From NCBI GenBank assembly GCA_009692365.1, contig SHZJ01000004.1, positions 1-64,000 on the forward strand: a stretch of 64,000 nucleotides of DNA, given 5' to 3'. Within the stretch, counting starts at the first letter, position 1. Each line of letters opens with the position of its first letter. This DNA comes from Gammaproteobacteria bacterium. GTDB lineage: Bacteria > Pseudomonadota > Gammaproteobacteria > Ga0077536. The notes below the pieces were generated by a model. The model was not told the origin of the DNA and did not search any database. It saw only the letters and a list, made by a program, of their open reading frames with translations. Position numbers and translations under genes: made by a program. Shown one piece after another: positions 37,681-48,046 of this stretch.

Positions 37681-37806
37681 CCGTTCCTGAGGGCGGTTCC
37701 GGCGCGCGTTTGAGGCACATTCCGCAACCGCAGGCAGGCGTTGCCATTCAAGCACAAGCGCTGGACGATGGCAACGTAAGGTCTGGTTGATAGGGCGAGA
37801 TCAGGC

Positions 37807-39030
37807 TTAGCCGGTAAACGCCTGCAGCCCGGTCTGGGCGCGCCCCAAAATCAGCGCATGGACATCGTGGGTGCCCTCGTAGGTGTTCACGGCTTCGAGG
37901 TTCATGAGGTGCCGAATAACGTGATATTCGTCGGAAATGCCGTTACCGCCGTGCATGTCGCGCGCCAGGCGCGCGATGTCCAGAGCCTTGCCGCAGTTAT
38001 TACGCTTCATCAGCGAAATGGCTTCGGGCGCGCCACGACCCGCGTCGATCAGGCGGCCCAACTGCAGGGCGCCTTGCAGGCCCAAGGTGATTTCGGTTTG
38101 CATGTCGGCGAGTTTTTTTTGTACCAACTGGGTGGCAGCCAGCGGGCGGCCGAACTGGTGCCGATCGAGGGTGTATTGCCGGGCGGCCAGCCAACAGAAC
38201 TCCGCCGCCCCCATCGCGCCCCAGGCAATGCCGTAGCGCGCCCGATTCAGGCAGCCAAACGGGCCTTTGAGGCCTTGGACATTGGGCAGGAGGTGTTGCG
38301 CGGACACCTGCACTCGGTCCATCACGATTTCGCCGGTGGTCGAGGCGCGCAGCGAAAATTTCCCGTCGATCTTGGGCGTCGATAAACCGCTCATGCCGCG
38401 CTCGAGCACAAAGCCCCGGATCACGCCGTCGTCGGTTTTGGCCCACACCACGAACACCGTCGCCAACGGCGAATTCGTGATCCACATTTTATTGCCGGAC
38501 AGTTCATAGCCGCCGTCGACGGCGCGCGCGCGGGTTTTCATGCTCCCGGGGTCGGATCCGGCGTCGGGCTCGGTGAGACCAAAACAGCCGATCCATTCGC
38601 CGGACGCCAAGCGCGGCAGGTATTTTTTGCGCTGTTCTTCCGTGCCGTAGGCGTAGATGGGATGCATCACCAGACTGGACTGCACGCTCATCGCGGAGCG
38701 AAAACCCGAATCCACCCGTTCGACCTCGCGCGCGATCAAGCCGTAGGAAACATAGTTCAGGCCCGCGCCACCATATTGTTCAGGAATGGTCGCACCCAGA
38801 AAACCCAGTTCCCCAAATTCACGCATCAAGCCCGGGTCAAAGTTCTCGTGCCGGTGCATGTCGCGGACCCGGGGTTGCAGACGCTCCTGGCAAAAGGTTT
38901 GCGCGGCCTGACTGATGAGGCGCTCGTCCTCGCTCAACTGTTCGCTGAGGTGCAGAGGGTCCTGCCAATTGAAGGGGCCTTCGGCGGTGGCTTTGGGTGG
39001 CTGGCTTAGTTCGGCGAGGACAGAGTTCAT
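37807..39030 (-). CDS. Glutaryl-CoA dehydrogenase-like acyl-CoA dehydrogenase
   Basis: [89 protein letters not shown]; start at ATG 39030 ([10 protein letters not shown]). Confidence 0.88.
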   Translation of the reverse strand: MNSVLAELSQPPKATAEGPFNWQDPLHLSEQLSEDERLISQAAQTFCQERLQPRVRDMHRHENFDPGLMREFGELGFLGATIPEQYGGAGLNYVSYGLIAREVERVDSGFRSAMSVQSSLVMHPIYAYGTEEQRKKYLPRLASGEWIGCFGLTEPDAGSDPGSMKTRARAVDGGYELSGNKMWITNSPLATVFVVWAKTDDGVIRGFVLERGMSGLSTPKIDGKFSLRASTTGEIVMDRVQVSAQHLLPNVQGLKGPFGCLNRARYGIAWGAMGAAEFCWLAARQYTLDRHQFGRPLAATQLVQKKLADMQTEITLGLQGALQLGRLIDAGRGAPEAISLMKRNNCGKALDIARLARDMHGGNGISDEYHVIRHLMNLEAVNTYEGTHDVHALILGRAQTGLQAFTG

Positions 39031-39323
39031 GCGCAGGCTCCGCGGGTGCTGATCTGAATTGGGGCCGCGGGTTGATCCGCAACGGGCACCCTGCCCGTAA
39101 ATAGGTGGAGCGCGCGCGGCGGTCAAATCGGCTTTCTGCCTAGCGGCAGAGCAACTTCGGTCGAGGCGATAATATTGCGCTGCGTCAGCTAGTTCGAGCA
39201 AGGCGTTATTTGCTACCATGCCGCCTCCTTTGACAACCGTTTGCAAGGCTCGCTCTGTGTGCCGCAGGGTCGCGTGACGCGCCCCCCGTCGGGCGGGCAG
39301 CGTGCGCCATCTGGGAGGATGAA

Positions 39324-40073
39324 ATGAAGATCCTAGTCGCCGTAAAGCGCGCTATCGACTACAACGTAAAAGCACGGCCCAAAGCCGATGGTACCGGCGT
39401 TGAATTGGCGAACGTCAAAATGTCGATGAACCCGTTCGACGAAATCGCGGTGGAAGAGGCGCTACGCCTGCAGGAAGCCGGCAAGGCGACCGAGATCATT
39501 GCCGTGTCGGTGGGCCCTGCGACCTGTCAAGAGACGCTGCGAACCGCCATGGCGATGGGGGCCGACCGCGGCATCCTGGTGCAAACAGACAGCGAGGCCC
39601 AGCCGCTGGCGGTAGCCAAACTCCTCAAGGCCATTGTGGAGCGCGAGCAGCCCGGCTTGGTGCTGCTGGGCAAACAGGCGATCGACGATGATTCCAATCA
39701 GACCGGCCAGATGTTGGCGGGGTTGCTGGGCTGGGCGCAGGGTACGTTTGCGTGCACCGTGCTGCCGGAGGGTGATTCGCTGGTGGTGAAACGCGAGGTT
39801 GATGGCGGCATTCAAAGTCTCACGCTCAAGCTGCCCGCCGTGGTCACCGCTGACCTGCGGCTCAACGAGCCCCGCTACGTCAAGCTGCCCAACATCATGA
39901 AAGCCAAGAAAAAGCCCTTGGATATTTTTTCGCCCGCCGATTTGGGGGTCGATATCACGCCCCGTTTGAAACTGGTCAAAGTCAGCGAACCACCCGCCCG
40001 CGTAGGCGGTGTGAAGGTTGCGGATGTCGAAGAACTCGTGGCGAAGCTGCGTAACGAAGCGAAGGTAATTTAA
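39324..40073 (+). CDS. etfB: Electron transfer flavoprotein beta subunit
   Basis: [19 protein letters not shown]...[18 protein letters not shown]...[23 protein letters not shown]. Confidence 0.97.
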   Translation: MKILVAVKRAIDYNVKARPKADGTGVELANVKMSMNPFDEIAVEEALRLQEAGKATEIIAVSVGPATCQETLRTAMAMGADRGILVQTDSEAQPLAVAKLLKAIVEREQPGLVLLGKQAIDDDSNQTGQMLAGLLGWAQGTFACTVLPEGDSLVVKREVDGGIQSLTLKLPAVVTADLRLNEPRYVKLPNIMKAKKKPLDIFSPADLGVDITPRLKLVKVSEPPARVGGVKVADVEELVAKLRNEAKVI

Positions 40074-40075
40074 AC

Positions 40076-41011
40076 ATGACTGCCCTAGTGATTGCGGAAC
40101 ACAACAACCAGACCCTCAACGTCGCTACGCTGTGTGCGGTGGCGGCCGCCGCCCAACTCTCGGGCGGGGTCGATATCCTCATCGCTGGACATCAATGCGC
40201 GGGGGTGGCGGAGCAAGCGGCGCAGGTGCCCGGGGTCGGCAAGATTCTGCTGGCCGACGCAGCGCACTACGGCCATGCGCTGGCCGAGAACCTGGCCCCG
40301 CTGGTGCTGAGTCTCAGCAGCGCCTATTCGCATCTTTTAGCGGCGGCCACGAGCAACGGCAAGAACCTTATGCCCCGCGTCGCGGCGATGCTGGATGTGG
40401 CGCAACTCTCGGACATCATCGCGGTGGTGAGCGACGACACCTTCGTGCGCCCCATTTACGCCGGCAATGTGTTGGCAACGTTCCAATCATTGGATGCGAT
40501 CAAAGCCATCACCGTGCGCATGACAGGCTTTGATGCCGTGCCCGCAACGGGTGGCGCCGCGACTATCGAGGTGGTTGCCAGCCAAGCCGACGCCGGCCTG
40601 TCGCAGTTTGTCAGCGAAGAACTCACCAAGTCATCCCGCCCGGAACTCATGGCCGCCGACATCGTGGTGTCGGGTGGTCGTGGGGTTGGCAGTGCGGAAA
40701 ACTTTGCCCTGATCGAGCGTCTTGCCGACCAACTGGGCGCCGCGGTGGGTGCCTCGCGCGCGGCGGTCGACGCGGGCTTCGTGCCAAACGACTACCAAGT
40801 GGGCCAAACCGGCAAATGCGTCGCCCCAACTTTATATGTGGCGGTGGGGATTTCCGGGGCGATCCAGCATTTGGCGGGCATGAAAGACAGCAAGGTCATC
40901 GTGGCGATTAACAAAGACGAGGAAGCGCCGATTTTTCAAATAGCGGACTACGGCCTGGTCGGTGATTTGTTCAAGGAAGTGCCGGCGCTGTGCGACGCGC
41001 TGGCGCCGTAA
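40076..41011 (+). CDS. etfA: Electron transfer flavoprotein alpha subunit
   Basis: [73 protein letters not shown]. Confidence 0.97.
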   Translation: MTALVIAEHNNQTLNVATLCAVAAAAQLSGGVDILIAGHQCAGVAEQAAQVPGVGKILLADAAHYGHALAENLAPLVLSLSSAYSHLLAAATSNGKNLMPRVAAMLDVAQLSDIIAVVSDDTFVRPIYAGNVLATFQSLDAIKAITVRMTGFDAVPATGGAATIEVVASQADAGLSQFVSEELTKSSRPELMAADIVVSGGRGVGSAENFALIERLADQLGAAVGASRAAVDAGFVPNDYQVGQTGKCVAPTLYVAVGISGAIQHLAGMKDSKVIVAINKDEEAPIFQIADYGLVGDLFKEVPALCDALAP

Positions 41012-41045
41012 TTCGGTTCAAACGAGCCACGAAGGGAGCGCGGTG

Positions 41046-42677
41046 ATGGCACGCGAAGCAATGGAGTTTGACGTGGTGATCGTGGGCGGTGGCCCGGCCG
41101 GCTTGGCCTGTGCCATCCGCTTGCGGCAGCTGGCGCAGGCCGCGAGCCACGAACTGAGCGTCTGCGTGCTCGAGAAAGGCTCGGAAATCGGCGCGCATAT
41201 TCTCTCCGGCGCCGTCATTGAACCGCGCGCGCTCAATGAACTGCTGCCGGACTGGGCCGCGCGCGCCGCGCCGCTGAAAACGCCGGTCACCGAAGACCGC
41301 TTCATGCTGCTGACCAAGTCCCGCGCGGTGCGGCTGCCTACCCCGCCACACATGAATAACCACGGCAATTACATCGTGAGCTTGGGCAATGTGTGCCGCT
41401 GGCTGGGCACCCAGGCCGAAGCGGCGGGGGTGGATATCTATCCCGGGTTTGCGGCCGCCGAAGTGCTTTTTCACGCGGACGGCAGCGTAAAAGGGGTGGC
41501 GACGGGTGATATGGGGCGGCGCAAAGACGGCAGCGAAGGTCCCAATTTTGCCCCCGGGATGGAACTGCACGCCAAGCAGACAATTTTCGGCGAGGGTTGC
41601 CGCGGCTCGTTGACCAAAACCCTGTTCGAACGCTTTTCGTTACGCGCTGGCGTGGACCCGCAGGTTTTTGGGTTGGGGATCAAAGAACTGTGGGAAATTA
41701 ATCCTGCGCACCACCATGCGGGGCAGGTTACCCACACCATCGGCTGGCCGATGAACCACAAAACCTATGGCGGTTCTTGGCTGTATCACCTCGAAGATAA
41801 CCTCGTTTCGGTAGGGTTTGTCGTCGGTCTGAATTACACCAACCCGTATCTGAGCCCTTTCGATGAGATGCAACGCTTTAAGACCCACCCGGTCATCCGT
41901 GAGACTTTCGCCGGTGCGCGCCGGGTTTCATATGGGGCGCGGGCCATTAGCGCGGGTGGTTTCCAGTCGATCCCCAAACTCACTTTCCCCGGCGGTTTGT
42001 TGATTGGCGATGGCGCAGGATTCCTCAACGTTCCCAAGATCAAGGGCAGTCATACGGCGATGAAATCCGGCATGACCGCGGCCGCAGCGGTCTTTGATCT
42101 GCTTTGTGCGGCCGACGCGCCGGGCCAGGAAGCGCTGGAATACCCAACTCGTCTGCGCCGCACTTGGCTGTGGGACGAACTGTATCGGGTGCGTAATATC
42201 AAGCCCGCGTTCCATTGGGGACTGTGGCCGGCCATGGCCTATTCGGCGCTCGACAGCCTGGTGTTGCGCGGCAAGGCGCCGTGGACCTTCCACCACCAAG
42301 CCGACCACGAGTCGCTCAAGCCCGCCGCCGAGTGCCCGGTTATCGAGTATCCCCGACCCGACGGCGTGCTGACGTTCGATCGGCTGTCGTCGGTATTTTT
42401 GTCCAACACCAACCATGAAGAAGCGCAGCCCTGCCATCTCACCCTGCGCGATGACACCCTGCCGACCCGGCTCAATCTGCCCTTATATGCCGGTCCTGAG
42501 CAGCGGTATTGCCCGGCGGGGGTGTACGAGTTCGTGCCGGACGGGGCGCACCAGCGCCTGCAAATCAACGCCCAGAATTGCGTGCACTGTAAAACCTGCG
42601 ACATCAAAGACCCCTCCCAGAACATCAATTGGGTGACGCCGGAAGGCGGTGGCGGCCCTAACTATCCAAATATGTGA
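41046..42677 (+). CDS. Electron transfer flavoprotein-ubiquinone oxidoreductase
   Basis: [35 protein letters not shown]-terminal [33 protein letters not shown]. Confidence 0.97.
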   Translation: MAREAMEFDVVIVGGGPAGLACAIRLRQLAQAASHELSVCVLEKGSEIGAHILSGAVIEPRALNELLPDWAARAAPLKTPVTEDRFMLLTKSRAVRLPTPPHMNNHGNYIVSLGNVCRWLGTQAEAAGVDIYPGFAAAEVLFHADGSVKGVATGDMGRRKDGSEGPNFAPGMELHAKQTIFGEGCRGSLTKTLFERFSLRAGVDPQVFGLGIKELWEINPAHHHAGQVTHTIGWPMNHKTYGGSWLYHLEDNLVSVGFVVGLNYTNPYLSPFDEMQRFKTHPVIRETFAGARRVSYGARAISAGGFQSIPKLTFPGGLLIGDGAGFLNVPKIKGSHTAMKSGMTAAAAVFDLLCAADAPGQEALEYPTRLRRTWLWDELYRVRNIKPAFHWGLWPAMAYSALDSLVLRGKAPWTFHHQADHESLKPAAECPVIEYPRPDGVLTFDRLSSVFLSNTNHEEAQPCHLTLRDDTLPTRLNLPLYAGPEQRYCPAGVYEFVPDGAHQRLQINAQNCVHCKTCDIKDPSQNINWVTPEGGGGPNYPNM

Positions 42678-42690
42678 GCCCCAGACCCCC

Positions 42691-43014
42691 ATGCCAAAGA
42701 TTAATTTTGTGAGCGCGGACGGGGTTACGCGGACGGTGGACATCCCCGCGGGCTGGACCCTCATGGAAGGCGCCATCCAAAACGGGGTAGACGGCATTAC
42801 CGCCGAATGCGGCGGCGGCTGCGCGTGTGCGACCTGTCATGTGCTGGTGTCCACCCCGTGGGCAGAACAATTGCCGCCGATGACGCCGGCCGAAAACGAT
42901 CTTCTGGAATGCACCGCCGTGCCGCGCAGCCCGCAGTCACGACTGAGCTGCCAGATCCCCGTCACGGGGCCGTTGGAGGGGCTTACCGTCCATTTACCCG
43001 AGCGACAAACCTGA
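42691..43014 (+). CDS. [2Fe-2S] adrenodoxin-type ferredoxin
   Basis: CGGGCACATCHV cluster motif. Confidence 0.92.
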   Translation: MPKINFVSADGVTRTVDIPAGWTLMEGAIQNGVDGITAECGGGCACATCHVLVSTPWAEQLPPMTPAENDLLECTAVPRSPQSRLSCQIPVTGPLEGLTVHLPERQT

Positions 43015-43042
43015 GCGCCGGGGCGGGCGCAGCGCGCCCAAC

Positions 43043-44266
43043 ATGAGCGCTATGGTCATCATCGGGGCGGGTCAGGCGGGACTGCAGATCGCCGAATGCC
43101 TGCGCCGGGGTGGCCACGCAGGGCGCTTGACGCTGCTCGGTGAGGAGCCTTGGCCGCCCTACCAGCGGCCACCGTTGTCCAAAAAATATCTCGCCGGGGA
43201 CTTAGCCGACGAGCGGGTCTTCTGTCGCCCGCTCGCGCAGCTGGCCAAGCAGGAAATTGAATTTCGCGCCAATACCCGGGTGGTGGCCATCGACCGCACC
43301 GCCCGTGCGGTGGTGCTCGCGAGCGGCGAGCGCCTGGCCTACACGGGGCTGGCCATCGCCACCGGTGCCCGGCCGCGCGCCCTGCCGGTGGCGGGCGCTG
43401 AGCATCCGGCGGTGTGCTATTTACGGGGCCTGCAGGATGCCCAAGGGCTGCAGGCCAAACTTGTCCGGGCCCAGCAGGTGGTCGTGATCGGCGGGGGCTT
43501 TATCGGGCTGGAGGTTGCGGCGACCGCGCGCGAGGCCGGTAAAACGGTGAGCGTCATCGAGGGTGCCGACCGGCTCATGGCGCGGGCCGTTGCACCGGGG
43601 ATCTCAAGCTACTTTGCGCAAACCCACCGGGCGCGGGGCGTGGACTTGCGCTTTGGCTGCCAGGTGAGCGGTCTGGTGCCCGTCGCGGCCGGGGGCTTGC
43701 GGGTCGAACTCAGCGACGGCGGCGTGCTGCACGCCGATTTGGTCGTCGCGGGGGTTGGCGCTTTGCCAAATCAGGAACTCGCCGCGCAGGCGGGTTTGGC
43801 CTGCGCCAACGGCATCGTGGTGGACGAATACGCGCGCACCAACGACCCCCTCATCGTCGCCGCCGGGGATTGCACGTGGCACGTGAATCGGCGCTATCCG
43901 GCACCGCTGCGGTTAGAATCGGTGCAAAACGCTGTTGACCAAGCAAAAATTGCCGCCTTGAGTTTGCTCGGAGTCGCGCAGCCGTATCAGGATCTGCCGT
44001 GGTTCTGGTCTGATCAATACGATGTGAAGCTCCAAATCGCGGGCTTGTCGCTCGCCCACGACACCACGGTGGTGCGCGGTGGGTCGGAGGCGTTTTCGGT
44101 GTTTTATTTCGCGGCCGGCGCGCTGGTGGGGGTGGATTCCATTAATCGTCCCGCAGACCACATGCTGGCGCGTAAACTACTATCGGCGGGGCGGGCGGTG
44201 ACGCCCGCGCAGGCGGTCGATCTGGCGTTTGATTTAAAAGCACTGCTGCAAGACCCCACCGGTTAG
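43043..44266 (+). CDS. FAD/NAD(P)-dependent ferredoxin reductase
   Basis: IIGAGQAGLQIAECLRRGG, PYQRPPLSKKYL, VVIGGGFIGLEVAATAREAGKTVSVIEG. Confidence 0.94.
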   Translation: MSAMVIIGAGQAGLQIAECLRRGGHAGRLTLLGEEPWPPYQRPPLSKKYLAGDLADERVFCRPLAQLAKQEIEFRANTRVVAIDRTARAVVLASGERLAYTGLAIATGARPRALPVAGAEHPAVCYLRGLQDAQGLQAKLVRAQQVVVIGGGFIGLEVAATAREAGKTVSVIEGADRLMARAVAPGISSYFAQTHRARGVDLRFGCQVSGLVPVAAGGLRVELSDGGVLHADLVVAGVGALPNQELAAQAGLACANGIVVDEYARTNDPLIVAAGDCTWHVNRRYPAPLRLESVQNAVDQAKIAALSLLGVAQPYQDLPWFWSDQYDVKLQIAGLSLAHDTTVVRGGSEAFSVFYFAAGALVGVDSINRPADHMLARKLLSAGRAVTPAQAVDLAFDLKALLQDPTG

Positions 44267-44330
44267 CGGTGGAGACCAGCGCGCGCACCGCCTATTCAAT
44301 GACCAACGACCAGAACAGAACGGGGAGCTC

Positions 44331-44648
44331 ATGCCGAAGATTACTTTTATCGATGTAGATGGCACGTCATACGACGCCATGGTGGATGCTGGCTTGTCGT
44401 TGATGGAGGGAGCCATTAATGTCGGTGTGCCCGGCGTGCTGGCCATCTGCGGCGGCAGTTGCGCCTGCAGTACCTGCCATGGCTATATCGACGATGCGTG
44501 GGTCGCGCTGGTGGGCGGTCCCAATGACATCGAGGACGCCACGCTGGAACTCGCCAACGAGCGTCGTGCGGGCAGCCGTTTGACCTGCCAAGTTCAGGTC
44601 ACTGCGGCGATGGATGGGCTCGTGGTGCACGTGGCGAAAAACGACTAA
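44331..44648 (+). CDS. [2Fe-2S] adrenodoxin-type ferredoxin
   Basis: CGGSCACSTCHGYI cluster motif. Confidence 0.93.
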   Translation: MPKITFIDVDGTSYDAMVDAGLSLMEGAINVGVPGVLAICGGSCACSTCHGYIDDAWVALVGGPNDIEDATLELANERRAGSRLTCQVQVTAAMDGLVVHVAKND

Positions 44649-44755
44649 GCACCGCAGCACTCTGGGGAGTAGCCTCAGCACGGGCCTTCTGCGTCACTCG
44701 CCGGTGGCGGAAGCTCTCTTCAGATTCCCGGCGGCACGGAAACGACACGCAGCCT

Positions 44756-45400
44756 ATGGAAATCCACGTCGCGCAGTTATCGGCCGCGTCTTATCGGGTA
44801 CGGATCGCCCTGCAACTCAAACAGGTGAGCTACCGCAGCGTCGTGCTGTCGCTGACACGTGCCGGCGGCGAGCAGCTTGCCCCGGAATATCGCAGCCTGA
44901 ATCCGCAGGGCTTGGTGCCTACGCTGGTGGACGATGATTTCCTGCTGACGCAGAGCCTGGCCATGGTGGAATATCTCGATGAACGCTATCCCAATCCGCC
45001 GCTGCTGCCCGCCGCCCCCCGGCCCCGCGCGCGCGCGCGCCAGTTTGCGCAGCTGATCGTGAGCGATATTCAGTCCCTGACTGGACTGCGGGTGCTGGGC
45101 TACCTGCGCGCTGAACTGCACCTGCAGCCGGCTGCGCGCAGTTTGTGGTTGCGGCACTGGTTGCTCGAAGGACTAGACGCCTTGGAAATCTGGCTCACGG
45201 CGGAGCGCGCCGGCGGCTACTGCGTGGGCGACAGCGTTACGCTGGCCGATGTTTGCCTTATCCCGTTGCTCTACAGCGTGCGCCGCTTCGGACTCTCGAT
45301 AGAGGACTTTCCCCGCTTGTGCGAGGTGGAGGCGACCTGCCTTGCCCTGCCGCCCTTCCAACTGGCTCACCCCGACAACCTGACCGAGGACCGCGAGTGA
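44756..45400 (+). CDS. Glutathione S-transferase / maleylacetoacetate isomerase-like
   Basis: SAASYRVRIALQLKQVSYRSV, NPQGLVPTLVDDDFLLTQSLAMVEYLDERYP. Confidence 0.9.
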   Translation: MEIHVAQLSAASYRVRIALQLKQVSYRSVVLSLTRAGGEQLAPEYRSLNPQGLVPTLVDDDFLLTQSLAMVEYLDERYPNPPLLPAAPRPRARARQFAQLIVSDIQSLTGLRVLGYLRAELHLQPAARSLWLRHWLLEGLDALEIWLTAERAGGYCVGDSVTLADVCLIPLLYSVRRFGLSIEDFPRLCEVEATCLALPPFQLAHPDNLTEDRE

Positions 45401-45593
45401 ACCCTCGGCGGCAGGCGCCGGCGGGCGGTGTCGGGCCCGCCCCGGTAGTCCGGAGCCGGGTCGCCACGCTGGCCGGCGGGGGCCTATCCCGCGGCGTCCA
45501 AGGTGGGTTGCTTAACACCCGGCCGCGCCGCATTTCCGCGTTAGCCTAGCCACCGAAGGTGGACCGGCCAGCGCCTAACCAGGAACCACTGTT

Positions 45594-47120
45594 ATGACCA
45601 CCATTCGTCAGGACGATCTCATCCGCAGCGTGGCCGACGCGCTCCAGCATATTTCCTACTATCACCCGTTGGACTACATCCAAAACCTCGCCCGGGCGTA
45701 CGCGCGCGAAGCCTCGCCGGCGGCCCGCGATGCCATGGCGCAAATTCTCGTCAATTCGCGGATGTGCGCCGAAGGGCACCGGCCACTCTGTCAGGACACC
45801 GGCATCGTCAATGTGTTCTGCAAAGTCGGCATGAACGTGCGCTGGGATGCTCGTCTAAGCCTCACGGAGATGATCAACGAAGGCGTGCGGCAGGCTTATT
45901 TACACCCAGACAACAAACTGCGGGCGTCGATAGTGGCCGATCCGAGCGGCCTGCGCCTCAACACCCGCGATAACACCCCAGCGGTCGTGCATACAGAACT
46001 CGTACTCGGCGATGAAGTCTCCATTACGGTCGCCGCGAAGGGGGGTGGGTCGGAGAATAAATCGAAGTTCGCCATGCTCAATCCCAACGACTCCATCGTG
46101 GAGTGGGTACTCAATACCGTGCCGTTGATGGGGGCGGGTTGGTGTCCGCCGGGCATGCTGGGCATCGGCATCGGCGGTACCGCAGAGAAGGCCATGCTGA
46201 TGGCCAAAGAAGCCTTGATGGAGCCCATCGATATTCAAGATCTTCAAGCGCGTGGCGCCCAGAACGGCTTGGAAGCGCTGCGGCTGGAGCTGTATGAGAA
46301 AGTCAACGCGTTAGGGATCGGCGCGCAGGGACTGGGCGGACTGACCACCGTGCTCGATGTCAAAATTCTCGACTATCCCACCCACGCGGCGTCCAAGCCC
46401 ATTGCCATGATTCCCAACTGCGCGGCCACCCGGCATGCCCATTTTGTGCTCGATGGCAGCGGGCCGGCCGAACTGGCAGTGCCTAAACTGGCGGACTGGC
46501 CCACCATCAGTTGGTCGGCGGGTGCGAGCGCACGGCGGGTCAATTTGGATAGCGTCACCGCCCAAGACATCGCTACTTGGCGGCCGGGCGAAACCCTCCT
46601 GTTGTCGGGCGCCATGCTGACGGGGCGCGATGCCGCTCATCAACGGATACAAACCCTACTCGAACGCGGGGAGTCCCTCCCGGCGGGCTTGGATTTCCGT
46701 GGGCGTTTCATTTACTACGTGGGCCCGGTGGATCCGGTGCGCGACGAAGTGATGGGGCCCGCTGGCCCGACCACCGCGACCCGGATGGATAAATTCACCG
46801 AAATGATGCTGGCCAAAACCGGGCTGCTGGGCATGATCGGCAAAGCAGAGCGCGGCCCTAGCGGTATCGAGGCCATTAAGCGCCATGCGGCGGTTTACCT
46901 GATGGCGGTCGGTGGGGCGGCCTATCTGGTGTCCAAAGCCATTCGCAAAAGCCGGGTGGTGGCCTTTGCCGATTTGGGCATGGAGGCGGTGTATGAGTTT
47001 GTGGTGGAGGAGATGCCGGTCACGGTGGCGGTGGACGCGCAGGGCACCTCGGTCCACCAAACCGGTCCCGCCGAATGGCGGGCGCGCATTGGTAAAATTC
47101 CGGTCGCGGTTAAGGCCTGA
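45594..47120 (+). CDS. Fumarate hydratase class I
   Basis: CAEGHRPLCQDTGIVNVF, GGSENKSKFAMLNPNDSIVEW, APCPP-like GAGWCPPGMLGIGIGGTAEKAMLMAKEAL. Confidence 0.95.
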   Translation: MTTIRQDDLIRSVADALQHISYYHPLDYIQNLARAYAREASPAARDAMAQILVNSRMCAEGHRPLCQDTGIVNVFCKVGMNVRWDARLSLTEMINEGVRQAYLHPDNKLRASIVADPSGLRLNTRDNTPAVVHTELVLGDEVSITVAAKGGGSENKSKFAMLNPNDSIVEWVLNTVPLMGAGWCPPGMLGIGIGGTAEKAMLMAKEALMEPIDIQDLQARGAQNGLEALRLELYEKVNALGIGAQGLGGLTTVLDVKILDYPTHAASKPIAMIPNCAATRHAHFVLDGSGPAELAVPKLADWPTISWSAGASARRVNLDSVTAQDIATWRPGETLLLSGAMLTGRDAAHQRIQTLLERGESLPAGLDFRGRFIYYVGPVDPVRDEVMGPAGPTTATRMDKFTEMMLAKTGLLGMIGKAERGPSGIEAIKRHAAVYLMAVGGAAYLVSKAIRKSRVVAFADLGMEAVYEFVVEEMPVTVAVDAQGTSVHQTGPAEWRARIGKIPVAVKA

Positions 47121-47134
47121 GCGACGCGCTGGGT

Positions 47135-47800
47135 CTAGATCCCGGCGCCCAAATTTTGCAGGCCGCATTCGCGTTCATCGAGCACTTTGGTCGGGTCAAC
47201 GTAATCATCGTTGTCCGGTAAATTGTGCTCGTAGAGATAATCCTCCAAATCCACCACGTGCCACGCGAAAAACGGCGCCACGCGCAGGGTGCCGTGCGGG
47301 CCGCGCGACACCACGCCCAGCGTGCGGCGGAAATCTGTTTGTTCGGCGCGGATGCCAGTCAACCAGACGTCTGGCGCTAGCTCCTGCAAGGCGCGTGCGA
47401 AGGGCTCAAGTTTTACTTCTTGGGTAAACGCGCCGTGTTGGGGATGGTCCAAACTGGGCACGCCGTCCATGACCGCCGCGCGCCGCGCGCTGGTGACCCG
47501 GGGCGTATAGATCTGCAGATTGAGTTTTAGCCGTCGGGTTAATGCCTCGGCAAAGCGATAGGTCGCCGGGGTGTTATACCCGGTGTCTACCCACACCACG
47601 GGGATGTCGGGCGCGAGGCGCGTGACGAGATGCAGCAATGCCGCGGAGCGTGGTCGAAAATTGGTGGACAGCAGCGGCGCCACGGCCTGGCTGAGGGCGC
47701 GCGCCACAATGTCCTGCGGCTCCAGGCCGTGAAAGTGGTCTGCGGTGGCATAGAGCGTTTCGGCGCCGGTAGCGGTGTTCAGGGCAAGTCGGTTGCTCAT
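47135..47800 (-). CDS. cysH: Phosphoadenylyl-/adenylyl-sulfate reductase
   Basis: VVWVDTGYNTPATYRFAEAL, WLTGIRAEQTDFRRTL, C-terminal ERECGLQ. Confidence 0.88.
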   Translation of the reverse strand: MSNRLALNTATGAETLYATADHFHGLEPQDIVARALSQAVAPLLSTNFRPRSAALLHLVTRLAPDIPVVWVDTGYNTPATYRFAEALTRRLKLNLQIYTPRVTSARRAAVMDGVPSLDHPQHGAFTQEVKLEPFARALQELAPDVWLTGIRAEQTDFRRTLGVVSRGPHGTLRVAPFFAWHVVDLEDYLYEHNLPDNDDYVDPTKVLDERECGLQNLGAGI

Positions 47801-48046
47801 AAAAAAAAGGCCCGTGGCTGATGGCGAGGATCCGTATTATCGGGGGCCACCCGCCGCGGGATTAGTTCAATGCGGCATAAGCTTAGATGGCTGACCTTAC
47901 GCAGCGGCTGCGAGGCTGCGCACTCAGCAGGCTGCGCGGGGGGTCCCCGGGTAGTCCGCTGGCCGCGCCCGTGCGCTCGCGCAACGAGCACAGCGTTTAG
48001 CTGCGCGTGCTAGGGGTAACCGCGGGGCCGACCTGCCACCCACGTT

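Noticed and set aside
45028-45042. Alternating CG run (ccccgcgcgcgcgcgcc) as a Z-DNA element
   Set aside because: Lies inside the GST coding sequence, where it encodes RARAR; codon bias explains it.
47800-48046. Possible tRNA or structured RNA in the cysH-DAHP synthase gap
   Set aside because: Several GC-rich stems but no cloverleaf, TTCGA arm or CCA-type end could be read.
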